A stretch of 64,000 bases of DNA from Scandinavium sp036495715 (GTDB lineage Bacteria; Pseudomonadota; Gammaproteobacteria; Enterobacterales; Enterobacteriaceae), in assembly GCA_036495715.1 (NCBI GenBank), contig DASXML010000086.1, positions 62,001 through 126,000 on the forward strand, given 5' to 3'. The position numbers and the translations under genes are program-made. Numbering within the stretch: position 1 is the stretch's first letter; every line of letters begins with the position of its first letter. Below are positions 32,646-41,276 of this stretch, one piece after another. The notes under the pieces were generated by a model. That model ran no database searches. It had not been told where the DNA came from and saw nothing but the letters and a program-made list of their open reading frames with translations.

Positions 32646-33809
32646 GTGAGTTCAGGCGCTAAGGTAGTCTCGGCTTACGTCCGGGAAGTTACACCAGGAG
32701 TAACACCGCTTGGTGTTCCCTGGAATCTTTTAAAACGTACCAGTTGGGGTGTCGGCCCATCGCAGAATACAAACGACAATGATGAGATTGGCGGCACACG
32801 AATGGCTCAAGGGCTTTCGATGGGCACCGTTGATGTTGGTGGTGATGTTGGTACAAAACTGCGCTACGGGCAACATGACGAGTTTCTGGCGTCATGCTTT
32901 GGTGCTGACTGGGTTGGTGATAGCCTGACAATGGGCAACAGTCGCATCACCTTCACTCTCGGCACATATGCAACAGATGTTGGTATTTCCTCTGCCATTC
33001 TCGGCGCTCAGGTAGGCACCTGGCAAATGGAAGTTCCGAACGATGGCGATGTTACGGCGACGGTCACGTTTGCTGGTCTGAACTGGCTTTCGAACAATGA
33101 CGGAACAAACTACATTCTGTCGACTCCTGTCGATAACGCAGGAGAACTCCGCTACACCTTCAAAGAAGTGACGGATATTAGCCTGAATGGCGTTGATGGT
33201 GGCGACGGCTTCTGTATCGATACATTCAGCATCCAGTTCGATAACAACATGCAGACACAGCGCTGCATCGGCACTGGATCACCTTATGCCGGGGCCAATA
33301 TTCCGACTACGTTCACCCCGTCAGGCTCTATCACTTTGTCATGGTCGAAAGATGCGTGGGAAGTGTGGAGTAAGACGCTGACAGGTGAATCCGTTCCATT
33401 TAGCTTCACTCTGGCGAATGACGAAGGGCAGTATGCCTTTTACTTCCCGAAAGTGCAGGTTGCGGGTGACTGGCCTGATGGCGGCAATACCGACATTATC
33501 CAGGTTCAGCTCGACATCACCGCAGCCGATGAATCGCCTACCATCACTCGCAAAGTGACAGTTCCGGCTACAGGTATTTCTGTAGCTCCGACTACAGTCT
33601 CAGTTGACGTAGGCGATACGACAGCCATAACCGCCACGCTAACCCCAGCTAATGCTACCGACCATGTTACATGGACGTCATACGACCCGACCATTGCGAC
33701 GGTTGATAGTGATGGCGTGGTGACGGGTGTATCTGCCGGCACGGTTAATATCGTCGGAAAAGCCAGGGCGTTTACGGCGGCATCATCTGTCACGGTTACA
33801 GAACCATAA
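32646..33809 (+). CDS. major tail tube protein with Big2 domain
   Basis: Tube subunit of 387 aa. The first ~300 residues form the tube domain. The C-terminal ~80 residues (VPATGISVAPTTVSVDVGDT, WTSYDPTIATVDSDGVVTG) are a bacterial Ig-like Big2 domain, which decorates the outside of the tail and can bind surfaces loosely. GTG 32646 follows a strong AAAGGAGG site. Confidence 0.9.
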   Translation: MSSGAKVVSAYVREVTPGVTPLGVPWNLLKRTSWGVGPSQNTNDNDEIGGTRMAQGLSMGTVDVGGDVGTKLRYGQHDEFLASCFGADWVGDSLTMGNSRITFTLGTYATDVGISSAILGAQVGTWQMEVPNDGDVTATVTFAGLNWLSNNDGTNYILSTPVDNAGELRYTFKEVTDISLNGVDGGDGFCIDTFSIQFDNNMQTQRCIGTGSPYAGANIPTTFTPSGSITLSWSKDAWEVWSKTLTGESVPFSFTLANDEGQYAFYFPKVQVAGDWPDGGNTDIIQVQLDITAADESPTITRKVTVPATGISVAPTTVSVDVGDTTAITATLTPANATDHVTWTSYDPTIATVDSDGVVTGVSAGTVNIVGKARAFTAASSVTVTEP

Positions 33810-33868
33810 TTTCCCTTGCCCGTTTCGATCTGCATGTCGGCGCGGGCTTTTTTCATGCAGAGGTTTGA

Positions 33869-34366
33869 ATGTTACTAATCAATAAACGCATGGATGGCGA
33901 GCGCTGGATTGAGCCAATCGAAGGCCTGAAATTGCTCGTCGTCGGCATCGATAATCATCAGTTTCGCTCCCGCAACGCCCTGGTTCGCCGTCACATCGAC
34001 AAACTGGATACCGTATTCAAAGTTGGCACCAGTGAATTTGACCTGGCATCGGTGGGGGATGTTGACGCTATTGATGATCTGCTTATCGAAAACTGTGCCC
34101 GATACTTGCTCAAGGGCTGGGAAGGTGTCGGCGAGATGGTTGATGGCAAAGAGCAGGCCATTGAATACAGCCCTGAAAAAGCGGCTGCACTCCTGAAGCA
34201 GAACCCGGAACTTTACTGGCAAGTCCTGGGTACGGCTGGTGATATTGCCGCAGGGAAAGAGCAACAGGAGAAGGAGACTGTAAAAAAGTCACCGAAGCGC
34301 AACACTGGCTCAATGAATTCGGCGGCGAACAGGGCGAGAAAGCAAAGTGGAAGCGCGAAAAGCTAG
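33869..34366 (+). CDS. tail assembly chaperone G
   Basis: Unshifted product of 165 aa, counterpart of lambda gpG. A slippery A AAA AAG stands in frame at 34282-34288, about 26 codons before the stop. The small beta-type N-terminus (NKRMDGERWIEPIEGLKLLV) is shared with the fusion. The protein should coat the tape measure during tail assembly. Confidence 0.78.
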   Translation: MLLINKRMDGERWIEPIEGLKLLVVGIDNHQFRSRNALVRRHIDKLDTVFKVGTSEFDLASVGDVDAIDDLLIENCARYLLKGWEGVGEMVDGKEQAIEYSPEKAAALLKQNPELYWQVLGTAGDIAAGKEQQEKETVKKSPKRNTGSMNSAANRARKQSGSAKS

Positions 34367-34629
34367 GCCTTCCTGCGATACCAGAGCCAGAAATTGACGA
34401 GGTATGCGGTGAAATCCTCAACGCTTACGCAGTCATTTCCAGAGGCAGGCAATATGCCGGCATGGCTGGCGCACCGCTGCCGCTCTCCCTGGTAGATATC
34501 GAGCGTTACCTGGAATCACGTCCGATCCTGATTGACCATTCCGAATTCGAAGCGGCCATTTTTGCTCTGGATGACACGTGGCGGGACAAATGGGCTAAAG
34601 AGCAGAAGAAGCCCGTCAAAGAAAACTAA
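33869..34629 (+). CDS. tail assembly chaperone GT (-1 frameshift fusion)
   Basis: A -1 shift at 34282-34288 joins G to a second frame that starts VTEAQHWLNEFGG and ends WAKEQKKPVKEN before TAA 34627-34629. The fusion has about 253 aa. The T part has no start codon of its own near the overlap. The arrangement copies lambda G/GT. An AAGGAG just upstream of the slip site could stimulate shifting. Confidence 0.8.
34282..34288 (+). promoter_or_regulatory. programmed -1 frameshift site A AAA AAG
   Basis: Canonical slippery heptamer in the right phase (gtA AAA AAG). After slipping, reading continues open for 113 codons, while the zero frame stops at 34366. Confidence 0.82.
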
Positions 34630-34630
34630 T

Positions 34631-34650
34631 CCCGGTTCGCCGGGTTTTTT
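34631..34650 (+). terminator. terminator between GT and tape measure
   Basis: CCCGG/CCGGG with TTCG loop and six T. It would reduce expression of the tape measure relative to the chaperones unless antitermination is active. Confidence 0.7.
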
Positions 34651-34668
34651 ATTGCCCGGAGATAAGCA

Positions 34669-37329
34669 ATGTCAGAATCACAATCCCGCCTGGCGGTCAT
34701 CGTTGACAGCACCGGAGCAGAAAAGAACGTTGATAGCCTGGCCACCGCGCTTGGGAAAATGACACAGGCCGGGAATAAAGCGGCTGATGGTTCAAAGAAA
34801 GTGACGAAAGCCACAGAGGAAGAATCTGCGGCGTTGTCTGAACTTCTTGATCGCATCGACCCGGTAAACTCAGCACTGAACAAGTTAGATAAACAGCAGC
34901 AAGACCTGGCGAAATTCAAAGCGAAAGGGTTTATAGATACTGAAACTTTCGATGACTACTCAAAGAAAATTGACGATGCCAGGAACAAGTTAACCGGGTT
35001 CTCTACTACGCTAACTAAAACTGGCATATCAGCAAAACAAACCGCATATCAGATGCGCATGATACCCGCGCAAATGACAGATATTGCCGTTAGCCTGGCA
35101 GGTGGACAATCGCCATTCATGGTGCTTTTGCAGCAGGGCGGGCAGCTCAAAGATATGTTTGGCGGCATTGTCCCGGCGATCAAAAGTGTCGGTACATATG
35201 TTCTCGGGCTGGTTAACCCATTCACTGTTGCTGCCGGTGCCGTTGGGGTGTTGACTTATGCCATCTACAATAACCGAAAAGAGATTGAAGCCTCGCAAAA
35301 GATAGTTGAGTCATCGCTTGGATTAGGTGGCGATGCTGCGGAACGGCTGGCGCTAAACATGGTCGCCATCTCTGATAAAACAGGGGATGCGATTGATGTA
35401 GTGGCGAAGCTCTTTGTCACTACGTCTGATGGTGCAGACGAGGCAGAGAAAAAACTCATTGCGGTCGGGTACAGCTATCAGGAAGCGAAAGAGCAGGTAG
35501 ATCGCTACAAAGACTCAGCCGATTTCACTGCGCTGAATTCCAGCATTGATGAGCATAAGCGAGAAGTGCTTGGAATTGGTAATGCGTGGACAGATGCAGC
35601 GATTCAAGTAAAAAACTATTACACCGCCGCTGACCAAGGGAAGCAAAGCGTTGCGTTAGGTGGTGCGATTGACCCATCAATGAAATTTATTGGTCAGGCA
35701 GTCGATCTGCAAAAAACGATGAACCAGTTGCGCATTGAAGGCAATGAAAATGTCCGCGCTACAGTTGAGAGCATTAATAAAGAGTATTTGTCAGTTGATC
35801 GCGTTGCATCGGCAGAAAAGAGACTGGCTGATGCACGGAAGATGGCAAAAGCTATATCTGCATCAGGTGACGATGAGGCGATTTCAAATGCAAACAAGCT
35901 GATCGTCGCGCGCGAAAAAGAGCTATCTCAGGCCAAAACTCAGGCTACTAAGCAGCCACGTCAGGCGAAGGGAAAGGCATACAGCGAGGATGCGGCTACA
36001 CGCTTGCTTGACCAGATTAACCAGCAGACAGCAGCAATGCAGTCTCAACTCGATACAAGCGACAAGCTGAACAGCGTCACTCAGCAGCGCATCAAGTTCG
36101 AGCAACAGATAGCCGACCTCAAGTCTAAATCACAACTCACTGCTGATCAGAAATCGTTGCTTTCACGTTCTGATGAAATTATTCAGGCGTACAAGCAGCA
36201 GGAAGCCTTACAGAACCAAGTTAAAACACTCGCTGACTATCAGAAGATGCAGGAGCAGGTTAAATCCAAGGATGAGCAGACTAACGACTTGCTGAAAGAG
36301 CGTCTCGACTTACTGGAGAAAGCCAAAGCTACCGGAAAGTTGCAGCCGGGTGAGTATGACAAAACGCGCGGCGACATCCTGAAAAATACCACTACAGCGC
36401 TACCGAAAAGCGTAACCAGTGTGACCGGAAGCCTCTCGCCTACTGGTGGCGAACTGTCAGGTTCATGGGGTGGCGTACAGCAGCAGTTGCAGCAAATTCA
36501 GCAAGCTCAAACCGCGCTGGATAAGTGGCAGGCTGACCAGTTAGCCGCATACCAGCAGATGGATCTCACGACGAGTGAGTACGAGCAGAAAATGTTTGAG
36601 ACTCGCAAAACCTATGCTGATCAGTCAGCAGCACTGAGCAACCAGAATTACCAAATTCAGACCACCGCCACGCAATCCATGTTTGACAGCATGGTGACGA
36701 TTGCTCAGCAGGGATTCGGTGAGCAGTCCGGTATCTACAAGGCAGCATTTGCAGCGAGTAAAGCTTTTGCTATCGCCCAGTCTCTGGTGTCTATCCAGCA
36801 GGGTATCGCAATGGCTGCGGCTAACCCATTCCCATATAACATCGCCGCTATGGCATCGGTTGCGGCGGCAACGGCGAGCATTGTTTCCAATATTGCCTCT
36901 GTCGCCGATGTCGGGTTTGCAACGGGCGGTTATACCGGTTCCGGTGGCAAGTATCAGCCAGCCGGGGTGGTGCATAAAGGTGAGTACGTTTTCGATAGCG
37001 GGGCCACAAGCCGGATCGGGGTTTCTAATCTTGAAGCTCTGAGAAATGGCGGCTCACTGGATGCAACGCTGAGTAAGCCAGGCTATGGGACGGGAGCGCA
37101 AAGCACTTCTACCAGCAATAACAATGCCACGACTATGAACGCGCCGATCACACAAAACTTCAATATCCAACAAGGCGTAACGCCTGACCAAATGAATATT
37201 TCGCTGGCTCAGACGGCTAAGCAGGCAACTTCTGATGCGCTGAAACAGACTGCCAGCCAGATAGTGAAAGGGAATGGTGATGTTGGTAAGGCTATGCGTG
37301 GCACTTACAGCGGGAGGTTCACTCGGTAA
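34669..37329 (+). CDS. tail tape measure protein
   Basis: Length ruler of the tail, 886 aa. Coiled-coil regions (about 40-120 and 380-560), a hydrophobic glycine/alanine-rich segment near 170-210 (LGLVNPFTVAAGAVGVLTY) and the C-terminal GGYTGSGGKYQPAGVVHKGE, common in lambda-type tape measures. Its size predicts a tail of roughly 130 nm by the usual 1.5 A per residue. Confidence 0.93.
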   Translation: MSESQSRLAVIVDSTGAEKNVDSLATALGKMTQAGNKAADGSKKVTKATEEESAALSELLDRIDPVNSALNKLDKQQQDLAKFKAKGFIDTETFDDYSKKIDDARNKLTGFSTTLTKTGISAKQTAYQMRMIPAQMTDIAVSLAGGQSPFMVLLQQGGQLKDMFGGIVPAIKSVGTYVLGLVNPFTVAAGAVGVLTYAIYNNRKEIEASQKIVESSLGLGGDAAERLALNMVAISDKTGDAIDVVAKLFVTTSDGADEAEKKLIAVGYSYQEAKEQVDRYKDSADFTALNSSIDEHKREVLGIGNAWTDAAIQVKNYYTAADQGKQSVALGGAIDPSMKFIGQAVDLQKTMNQLRIEGNENVRATVESINKEYLSVDRVASAEKRLADARKMAKAISASGDDEAISNANKLIVAREKELSQAKTQATKQPRQAKGKAYSEDAATRLLDQINQQTAAMQSQLDTSDKLNSVTQQRIKFEQQIADLKSKSQLTADQKSLLSRSDEIIQAYKQQEALQNQVKTLADYQKMQEQVKSKDEQTNDLLKERLDLLEKAKATGKLQPGEYDKTRGDILKNTTTALPKSVTSVTGSLSPTGGELSGSWGGVQQQLQQIQQAQTALDKWQADQLAAYQQMDLTTSEYEQKMFETRKTYADQSAALSNQNYQIQTTATQSMFDSMVTIAQQGFGEQSGIYKAAFAASKAFAIAQSLVSIQQGIAMAAANPFPYNIAAMASVAAATASIVSNIASVADVGFATGGYTGSGGKYQPAGVVHKGEYVFDSGATSRIGVSNLEALRNGGSLDATLSKPGYGTGAQSTSTSNNNATTMNAPITQNFNIQQGVTPDQMNISLAQTAKQATSDALKQTASQIVKGNGDVGKAMRGTYSGRFTR

Positions 37330-37793
37330 TGGCACTTCAACTCTACCCACATGACTTCCTTCCGATGCCGCAACAGGACGGTTACGCATATCAGGCTATC
37401 AGCCCGTTAAAGCGTACTGATCTGACGTCCGGTCGTGCTCGCCAGCGCCGCGCATACACATCAACTCCCACACAGGCAACAGTGCAGTGGTTTATGGAGA
37501 ATGATAGTCAGGCTCAGCTGTTTGAAGCCTGGTATCACGACACCATCACTGACGGTGCCGACTGGTTCTTGATGCGACTCCAGACGCCACTCGGCGTCGA
37601 GTTTTATAAATGCAGGTTCACGGATATATACGCGGGGCCAACGCTGGTAGCGCCTGTTTACTGGCAGTTTTCAGCGACACTTGAGTTGTGGAAGCGTCCA
37701 ATTCTTGACGATGGCTGGGCGCAATTCCCGGATTACATCATCAACAGCAGCATCATTGACCTCGCACTTAACAGGGAGTGGCCTGAAGCATGA
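37329..37793 (+). CDS. minor tail protein (M-like position)
   Basis: Protein of 154 aa right after the tape measure, where lambda has M. It starts LYPHDFLPMPQQDGY and is rich in aromatic residues, like distal tail proteins. ATG overlaps the previous stop. Confidence 0.7.
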   Translation: MALQLYPHDFLPMPQQDGYAYQAISPLKRTDLTSGRARQRRAYTSTPTQATVQWFMENDSQAQLFEAWYHDTITDGADWFLMRLQTPLGVEFYKCRFTDIYAGPTLVAPVYWQFSATLELWKRPILDDGWAQFPDYIINSSIIDLALNREWPEA

Positions 37794-37817
37794 CATTGGC
37801 AATTTGTGTTGTATAAT
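37790..37817 (+). promoter_or_regulatory. strong promoter inside the tail operon
   Basis: ATGACA (37790-37795; five of six consensus bases), a 16-bp spacer and a perfect TATAAT (37812-37817). It overlaps the stop of the preceding tail gene. Confidence 0.7.
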
Positions 37818-37823
37818 ATCTGT

Positions 37824-37958
37824 GTCGATTTGTGGGAAAGTGCTCGTGCCTTCCCGTAGCCGGGAAGTGAAATAGTGCGCTTGAGTAGCTATCAGTGCGG
37901 CGGGTAACACCCACATTCGGCACCAATTTTTAAAGGTCACCTTCGGGTGGCCTTTTTT
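37824..37958 (+). ncRNA. putative ~135-nt small RNA
   Basis: Non-coding stretch between a near-consensus promoter and a strong terminator. Hairpins: CTTCCCG/CGGGAAG (37850-37867) with a 4-nt loop, GGGT/ACCC (37902-37912), and the terminator GGTCACC/GGTGGCC with TTCG loop and six T (37935-37958). Only a 12-codon frame is inside. I do not recognise an Rfam family. It could act on host or phage mRNAs, or merely be a leader for the next gene if read-through occurs. Confidence 0.5.
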
Positions 37959-37972
37959 ATTGGGCGAAATCC

Positions 37973-38455
37973 ATGACTGTGTTGAATCGACTTTACGCCT
38001 CTTCCGGCGAAGAGGTGATTATTGAAACGCTGCAAATAGACATTGGCGACGATGTTTATTACCTCTGCAAAGGGTATGAAGACATTAAAGCCACCACTGA
38101 GAATGGTGATGTTGTCACCTTTACCGCTGCGGCAATAGACATCGCTTTACCGGCCAGAAATAGTGATGGCACGCAGGATTTGCAGTTTGCTATCGATAAT
38201 ATCAACGGCCTGACCTCGACGACTATTCGCAATGCGCTGGAGAAGTTGGCGAACGGGGCGATCACTTATCGCAATTACGTTTCTACCGACCTGTCAGCGC
38301 CCGCAGCGGTGCCTTATACCCTGACGATTAAGAGCGGCTCATGGACAGCAACGCAGGCGCAGATAGTCGCCGGGTATATGAACGTGCTTGATACTGCTTG
38401 GCCCCGGTATCGGTATACGCTTCCGAATTATCCGGGGCTGAGGTATATGAGCTGA
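37973..38455 (+). CDS. DUF1833-like minor tail protein
   Basis: Protein of 160 aa (EEVIIETLQIDIGDDVYYLC near the start). The pattern fits DUF1833, found where lambda has L. Expected in the tail tip. A terminator follows at once. Confidence 0.75.
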   Translation: MTVLNRLYASSGEEVIIETLQIDIGDDVYYLCKGYEDIKATTENGDVVTFTAAAIDIALPARNSDGTQDLQFAIDNINGLTSTTIRNALEKLANGAITYRNYVSTDLSAPAAVPYTLTIKSGSWTATQAQIVAGYMNVLDTAWPRYRYTLPNYPGLRYMS

Positions 38456-38478
38456 TAGCCCACTCAGGTGGGCTTTTT
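38455..38478 (+). terminator. terminator, one of two copies
   Basis: GCCCAC/GTGGGC stem with T-run. The whole 24-bp string is repeated exactly at 49156-49179. Confidence 0.75.
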
Positions 38479-38621
38479 ATCGCGTATGTAAGCGTTGGTT
38501 GTGATTCACATCACGCTTTTATGAATTGATTAAAAAATAACTTACCACCATTTTTCATGACCATATCTATTGACTGCTATTTACTGGCTAAAAACATAAC
38601 ACTTAACTGTTACATACTGAT

Positions 38622-38650
38622 TTGACAGATATTTTTATTGGCGCTTTAAT
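38622..38650 (+). promoter_or_regulatory. strong rightward promoter facing the second repressor gene
   Basis: Consensus TTGACA (38622-38627), 17-bp spacer, TTTAAT (38645-38650). Transcription would start near 38657 and run antisense through the leftward repressor gene. Region 38479-38621 has no other visible feature. Confidence 0.65.
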
Positions 38651-38696
38651 CACACCAGCAGGTGCTCTTTAACAGTCAGGTGGGATTTTTGTTACT

Positions 38697-39401
38697 TCAT
38701 TGGTTTGAATCAGTTTGGGCAAATACTTTCTCATATTCAGCGCGATCCCATAAACGATTCCTCGCTGGTAGATACGTTTCAACAGCAACCGCCGGAATTA
38801 AGGATGTAGGACTCTCGGTAAAGTTATCTGAGGGATACCTACTATCCAACGGGGAGAGGACTGCGGAATCTATGCCTTTAAGGTACTGGCGGAAAATAGC
38901 AGTTCTTTCCGGGTGGAAGGCGATCACAAAGTCCCCGCCTTTAGGGTTTATACATGGCTCAAATATTACGACAGATCCAATTGGAAACAGAGGTGCCATA
39001 GACTCATCTTCCATTATTACGGCGAATGCCATAGTCGATAGGTCCAAAGCGGTCGGGTGGAGAGTTTTCACTTCCCTTTCTTTTTCAGATGTCACTATGT
39101 GGGTGAAAACATCATCAAGACTTATTACTGGTATCTTATTAGCGGTATCGGCAGGGGAAATTCTCGCCTTGATTCTACTTTCACCCTCCCCAGAAGCGAG
39201 CCACTCGGGGGTGGTCCCGAGCGCACTTGCTAACTTCATCAAAGTTCCTTCTCTTGGCTGGGATTCTACATTTTCGTATGCAGCAATTTGCCGTTGAGAT
39301 ACCCCTACAAGATCTGCTAACTCTTTTTGAGTTAAGGAGTTAAGGGCTCTTGCTTTTGAAACGCGCTCCCAGAATCCAGATGTAATCTCAAGTTTTTTCA
39401 T
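38697..39401 (-). CDS. second phage repressor, S24-like without catalytic lysine
   Basis: DNA-binding protein of 234 aa. The XRE helix-turn-helix is at ~22-50 (LTQKELADLVGVSQRQIAAY). The C-terminal S24 fold keeps Ser134 (EDESMAP) but has Arg171 (AIFRQYL) where CI has lysine, and no Ala-Gly site is seen in the linker. It should therefore not cleave itself after DNA damage. It is divergent from arc-ant, so it probably controls that operon and must be removed by an antirepressor. Confidence 0.85.
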   Translation of the reverse strand: MKKLEITSGFWERVSKARALNSLTQKELADLVGVSQRQIAAYENVESQPREGTLMKLASALGTTPEWLASGEGESRIKARISPADTANKIPVISLDDVFTHIVTSEKEREVKTLHPTALDLSTMAFAVIMEDESMAPLFPIGSVVIFEPCINPKGGDFVIAFHPERTAIFRQYLKGIDSAVLSPLDSRYPSDNFTESPTSLIPAVAVETYLPARNRLWDRAEYEKVFAQTDSNQ

Positions 39402-39420
39402 TAAACCTCATATCCAGTGG

Positions 39421-39454
39421 TTGAAATATCATATTGATGAAGTATTATGATATT
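39421..39454 (+). promoter_or_regulatory. arc-ant promoter with operator palindrome
   Basis: TTGAAA (39421-39426), 16-bp spacer, TATTAT (39443-39448). An inverted repeat AATATCAT/ATGATATT (39425-39432, 39447-39454) spans the promoter, a likely operator for the divergent repressor or the Arc-like protein. Confidence 0.65.
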
Positions 39455-39478
39455 AATCCGCAATCAAAGGAGTATCAC

Positions 39479-39652
39479 ATGAAAGAGGTTGAAGTTAAAG
39501 CTTCAGACAACATGCTAGTTCGCATGCCGACTGATATGAAGGAAAAAATCAAGGAAGGAGCCAAGCGCTCATTTCGCTCTGCAAACAACGAAGTCCTGTA
39601 TCGTTTGCAGCTAGCCGAGGATGTTATAAGCAAAGGATTGGCAAATGCATAA
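39479..39652 (+). CDS. Arc/Mnt-like ribbon-helix-helix repressor
   Basis: Protein of 57 aa. The short strand NMLVRMP followed by two helices (DMKEKIKEGAKRS, SANNEVLYRLQLAE) is the Arc fold. AAAGGAG precedes ATG 39479 at good spacing. Overlaps the antirepressor start, as P22 arc-ant are closely joined. It should limit antirepressor synthesis. Confidence 0.88.
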   Translation: MKEVEVKASDNMLVRMPTDMKEKIKEGAKRSFRSANNEVLYRLQLAEDVISKGLANA

Positions 39653-40313
39653 ACAAAAAGGCGAAGCCCAGCAGTGCGCTAACACTAACTGGGCCTCTAT
39701 CGAAAATAACCGCGTAGGAAATATCGACATGAATATTGTAGCAAAATCAGAATATAACTTCCACGGTGTCGATTTAGTGCCAGCCCCAGTTAAGGGCGGT
39801 ATTTGGCTTACATCATCGGACATTGCCAAAGCTCTCGGCTATGCGTCAAGCAAGAGCGTTTCCAACATCTATTCACGTAATTCCGATGAGTTTACAGGAA
39901 GCATGTCTATGGTCATCAAAATGGTGACCAAAGGAATAAACAATGACTTACGTGAAAAATCGGTGCGTGTGTTCTCACTTCGCGGCTGCCATCTTATAGC
40001 AATGTTTGCCACTACCGATAAGGCGAAATCTTTCCGGAAGTGGGTGCTTGATGTTCTGGATCGTGAAGTCGCCGAGGCGAATGTAAACCCTGAATTCGAT
40101 TTTCAGATGTACTCAGATATGGCCAAGGCCGCTAAATTCCATATGGAAACGATTAGATTAATTTGGCTTGAAGAGCTGAAGCCTGGATTGGAAAAAATGG
40201 GATCACCATTGAAGGGAAGGCTGAATGACCACATTGCCGATGCTGGTGCGGAAATTTCCTGCATAGCTGGTGCGCTGGGGAAGGTTTCAAAAAAGGGGAT
40301 GAAGATTCACTGA
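39645..40313 (+). CDS. BRO-N domain antirepressor (Ant-like)
   Basis: Protein of 222 aa. The BRO-N domain is at ~30-130 (GVDLVPAPVKGGIWLTSSDI, then VFSLRGCHLIAMFATTDKAK and FRKWVLDVLD). The C-terminal part is unrecognised. Start overlaps the arc-like stop. Expected to bind and inactivate phage repressors. An internal ATG at 39730 could give a shorter form. Confidence 0.85.
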   Translation: MHKQKGEAQQCANTNWASIENNRVGNIDMNIVAKSEYNFHGVDLVPAPVKGGIWLTSSDIAKALGYASSKSVSNIYSRNSDEFTGSMSMVIKMVTKGINNDLREKSVRVFSLRGCHLIAMFATTDKAKSFRKWVLDVLDREVAEANVNPEFDFQMYSDMAKAAKFHMETIRLIWLEELKPGLEKMGSPLKGRLNDHIADAGAEISCIAGALGKVSKKGMKIH

Positions 40314-40396
40314 CAGGCGCATTGGACAGCGCAAAAAAGAAAAACCGCCAGCTGTAACTGGCGGCTATCAATCAAACTCGTCATAAGGACCACTTA

Positions 40397-41170
40397 ATGA
40401 CTTCATTAAATTTAGCAGTTCAAGAGCGAAATGTCGATCCCCAGCCGCTGCCGGTGATTGTGTGGGAAGGGTTACGCGTGGTTACCACAGAATCCCTAGC
40501 TTCTGGCTATGGATGCGAAGAGAAAAGTATCCGCATGAACCTTTCAAGAAATCTTGATCGTTTCGAAGAGGGGAAGCATTACTTTATGGTGACAGGCGAG
40601 AATCTTAAGTGTTTGCGGGCCACTGTCGGTGGCTCACAAATTTCCAGCAAAGCGCGCTCACTCACTATCTGGACGGAAAAGGGCGCGGCCCGCATGTCAA
40701 AGATCGTCGATACGGACGAGGCTTGGTCTTTCTTTGAGCGCCTTGAAGATTCGTATTTCCGACCAGCGGCTACAGCTACCATTCCTCTTACCTATGAAGC
40801 GGCACTTGAAGACCTCCTTTTGAAGGTGAAAGAAAACCGCATCATCACTGAACAGCGTGACCGGGCGGTAAAGGAAAAGCGCTGGATGTCTGAGAAACGC
40901 GAAGTTACCGCAATGACAACAGCTTCTATCGCCGTGCGCGAGAAGAACAAACTGGCTGAGAGGCTGGGTGAAGGGAAAAATTACGCTGCCATTATCCCGG
41001 TCGAAAAGAAGCTTGGGCAGAAATTCAAATGGCAACCCCTTCGCAAGTGGTGCCGAGAGAATGATGTTACACCGCATGATGTTGACGACCCGCGATTTGG
41101 TTCGGTGAAATCGTGGCCGCGAGCAGCGTGGCTTGCCGTGTATGATGTAGATCTGCACAAGTTGTTCTGA
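40397..41170 (+). CDS. ORF6N/KilA-type antirepressor, second copy
   Basis: Protein of 257 aa. ORF6N domain at ~18-120 (PVIVWEGLRVVTTESLASGY, GKHYFMVTGENLKCL) and a conserved C-terminus (WQPLRKWCREN, WPRAAWLAVYDVDLHKLF), as in P22-type Ant proteins. A hairpin GCCAG/CTGGC (around 40346-40361) without T-run lies before it. Unrelated in its N-terminus to the preceding antirepressor, so the two may hit different repressors. Confidence 0.82.
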   Translation: MTSLNLAVQERNVDPQPLPVIVWEGLRVVTTESLASGYGCEEKSIRMNLSRNLDRFEEGKHYFMVTGENLKCLRATVGGSQISSKARSLTIWTEKGAARMSKIVDTDEAWSFFERLEDSYFRPAATATIPLTYEAALEDLLLKVKENRIITEQRDRAVKEKRWMSEKREVTAMTTASIAVREKNKLAERLGEGKNYAAIIPVEKKLGQKFKWQPLRKWCRENDVTPHDVDDPRFGSVKSWPRAAWLAVYDVDLHKLF

Positions 41171-41196
41171 CGACATAAAAATTGCACGTTCCTACC

Positions 41197-41218
41197 AAAC
41201 CCGCTCCAGCGGGTTTTT
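41197..41218 (+). terminator. terminator after the antirepressor operon
   Basis: AAACCCGC/GCGGGTTT with CCA-containing loop and T-run. The 22 bp 41184-41205 recur at 49268-49289. Confidence 0.75.
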
Positions 41219-41276
41219 GCCTTGCCGTGTCCTCATGCTAGGATTGCTCCTGTTTTTTACTTATGGGGATAGGGAT

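Noticed and set aside
37824..37958. tRNA or tmRNA in the tail-operon gap
   Set aside because: There is a CACCA-like string near 37920, but no T-arm or acceptor pairing was found; a terminator-ended small RNA fits better.
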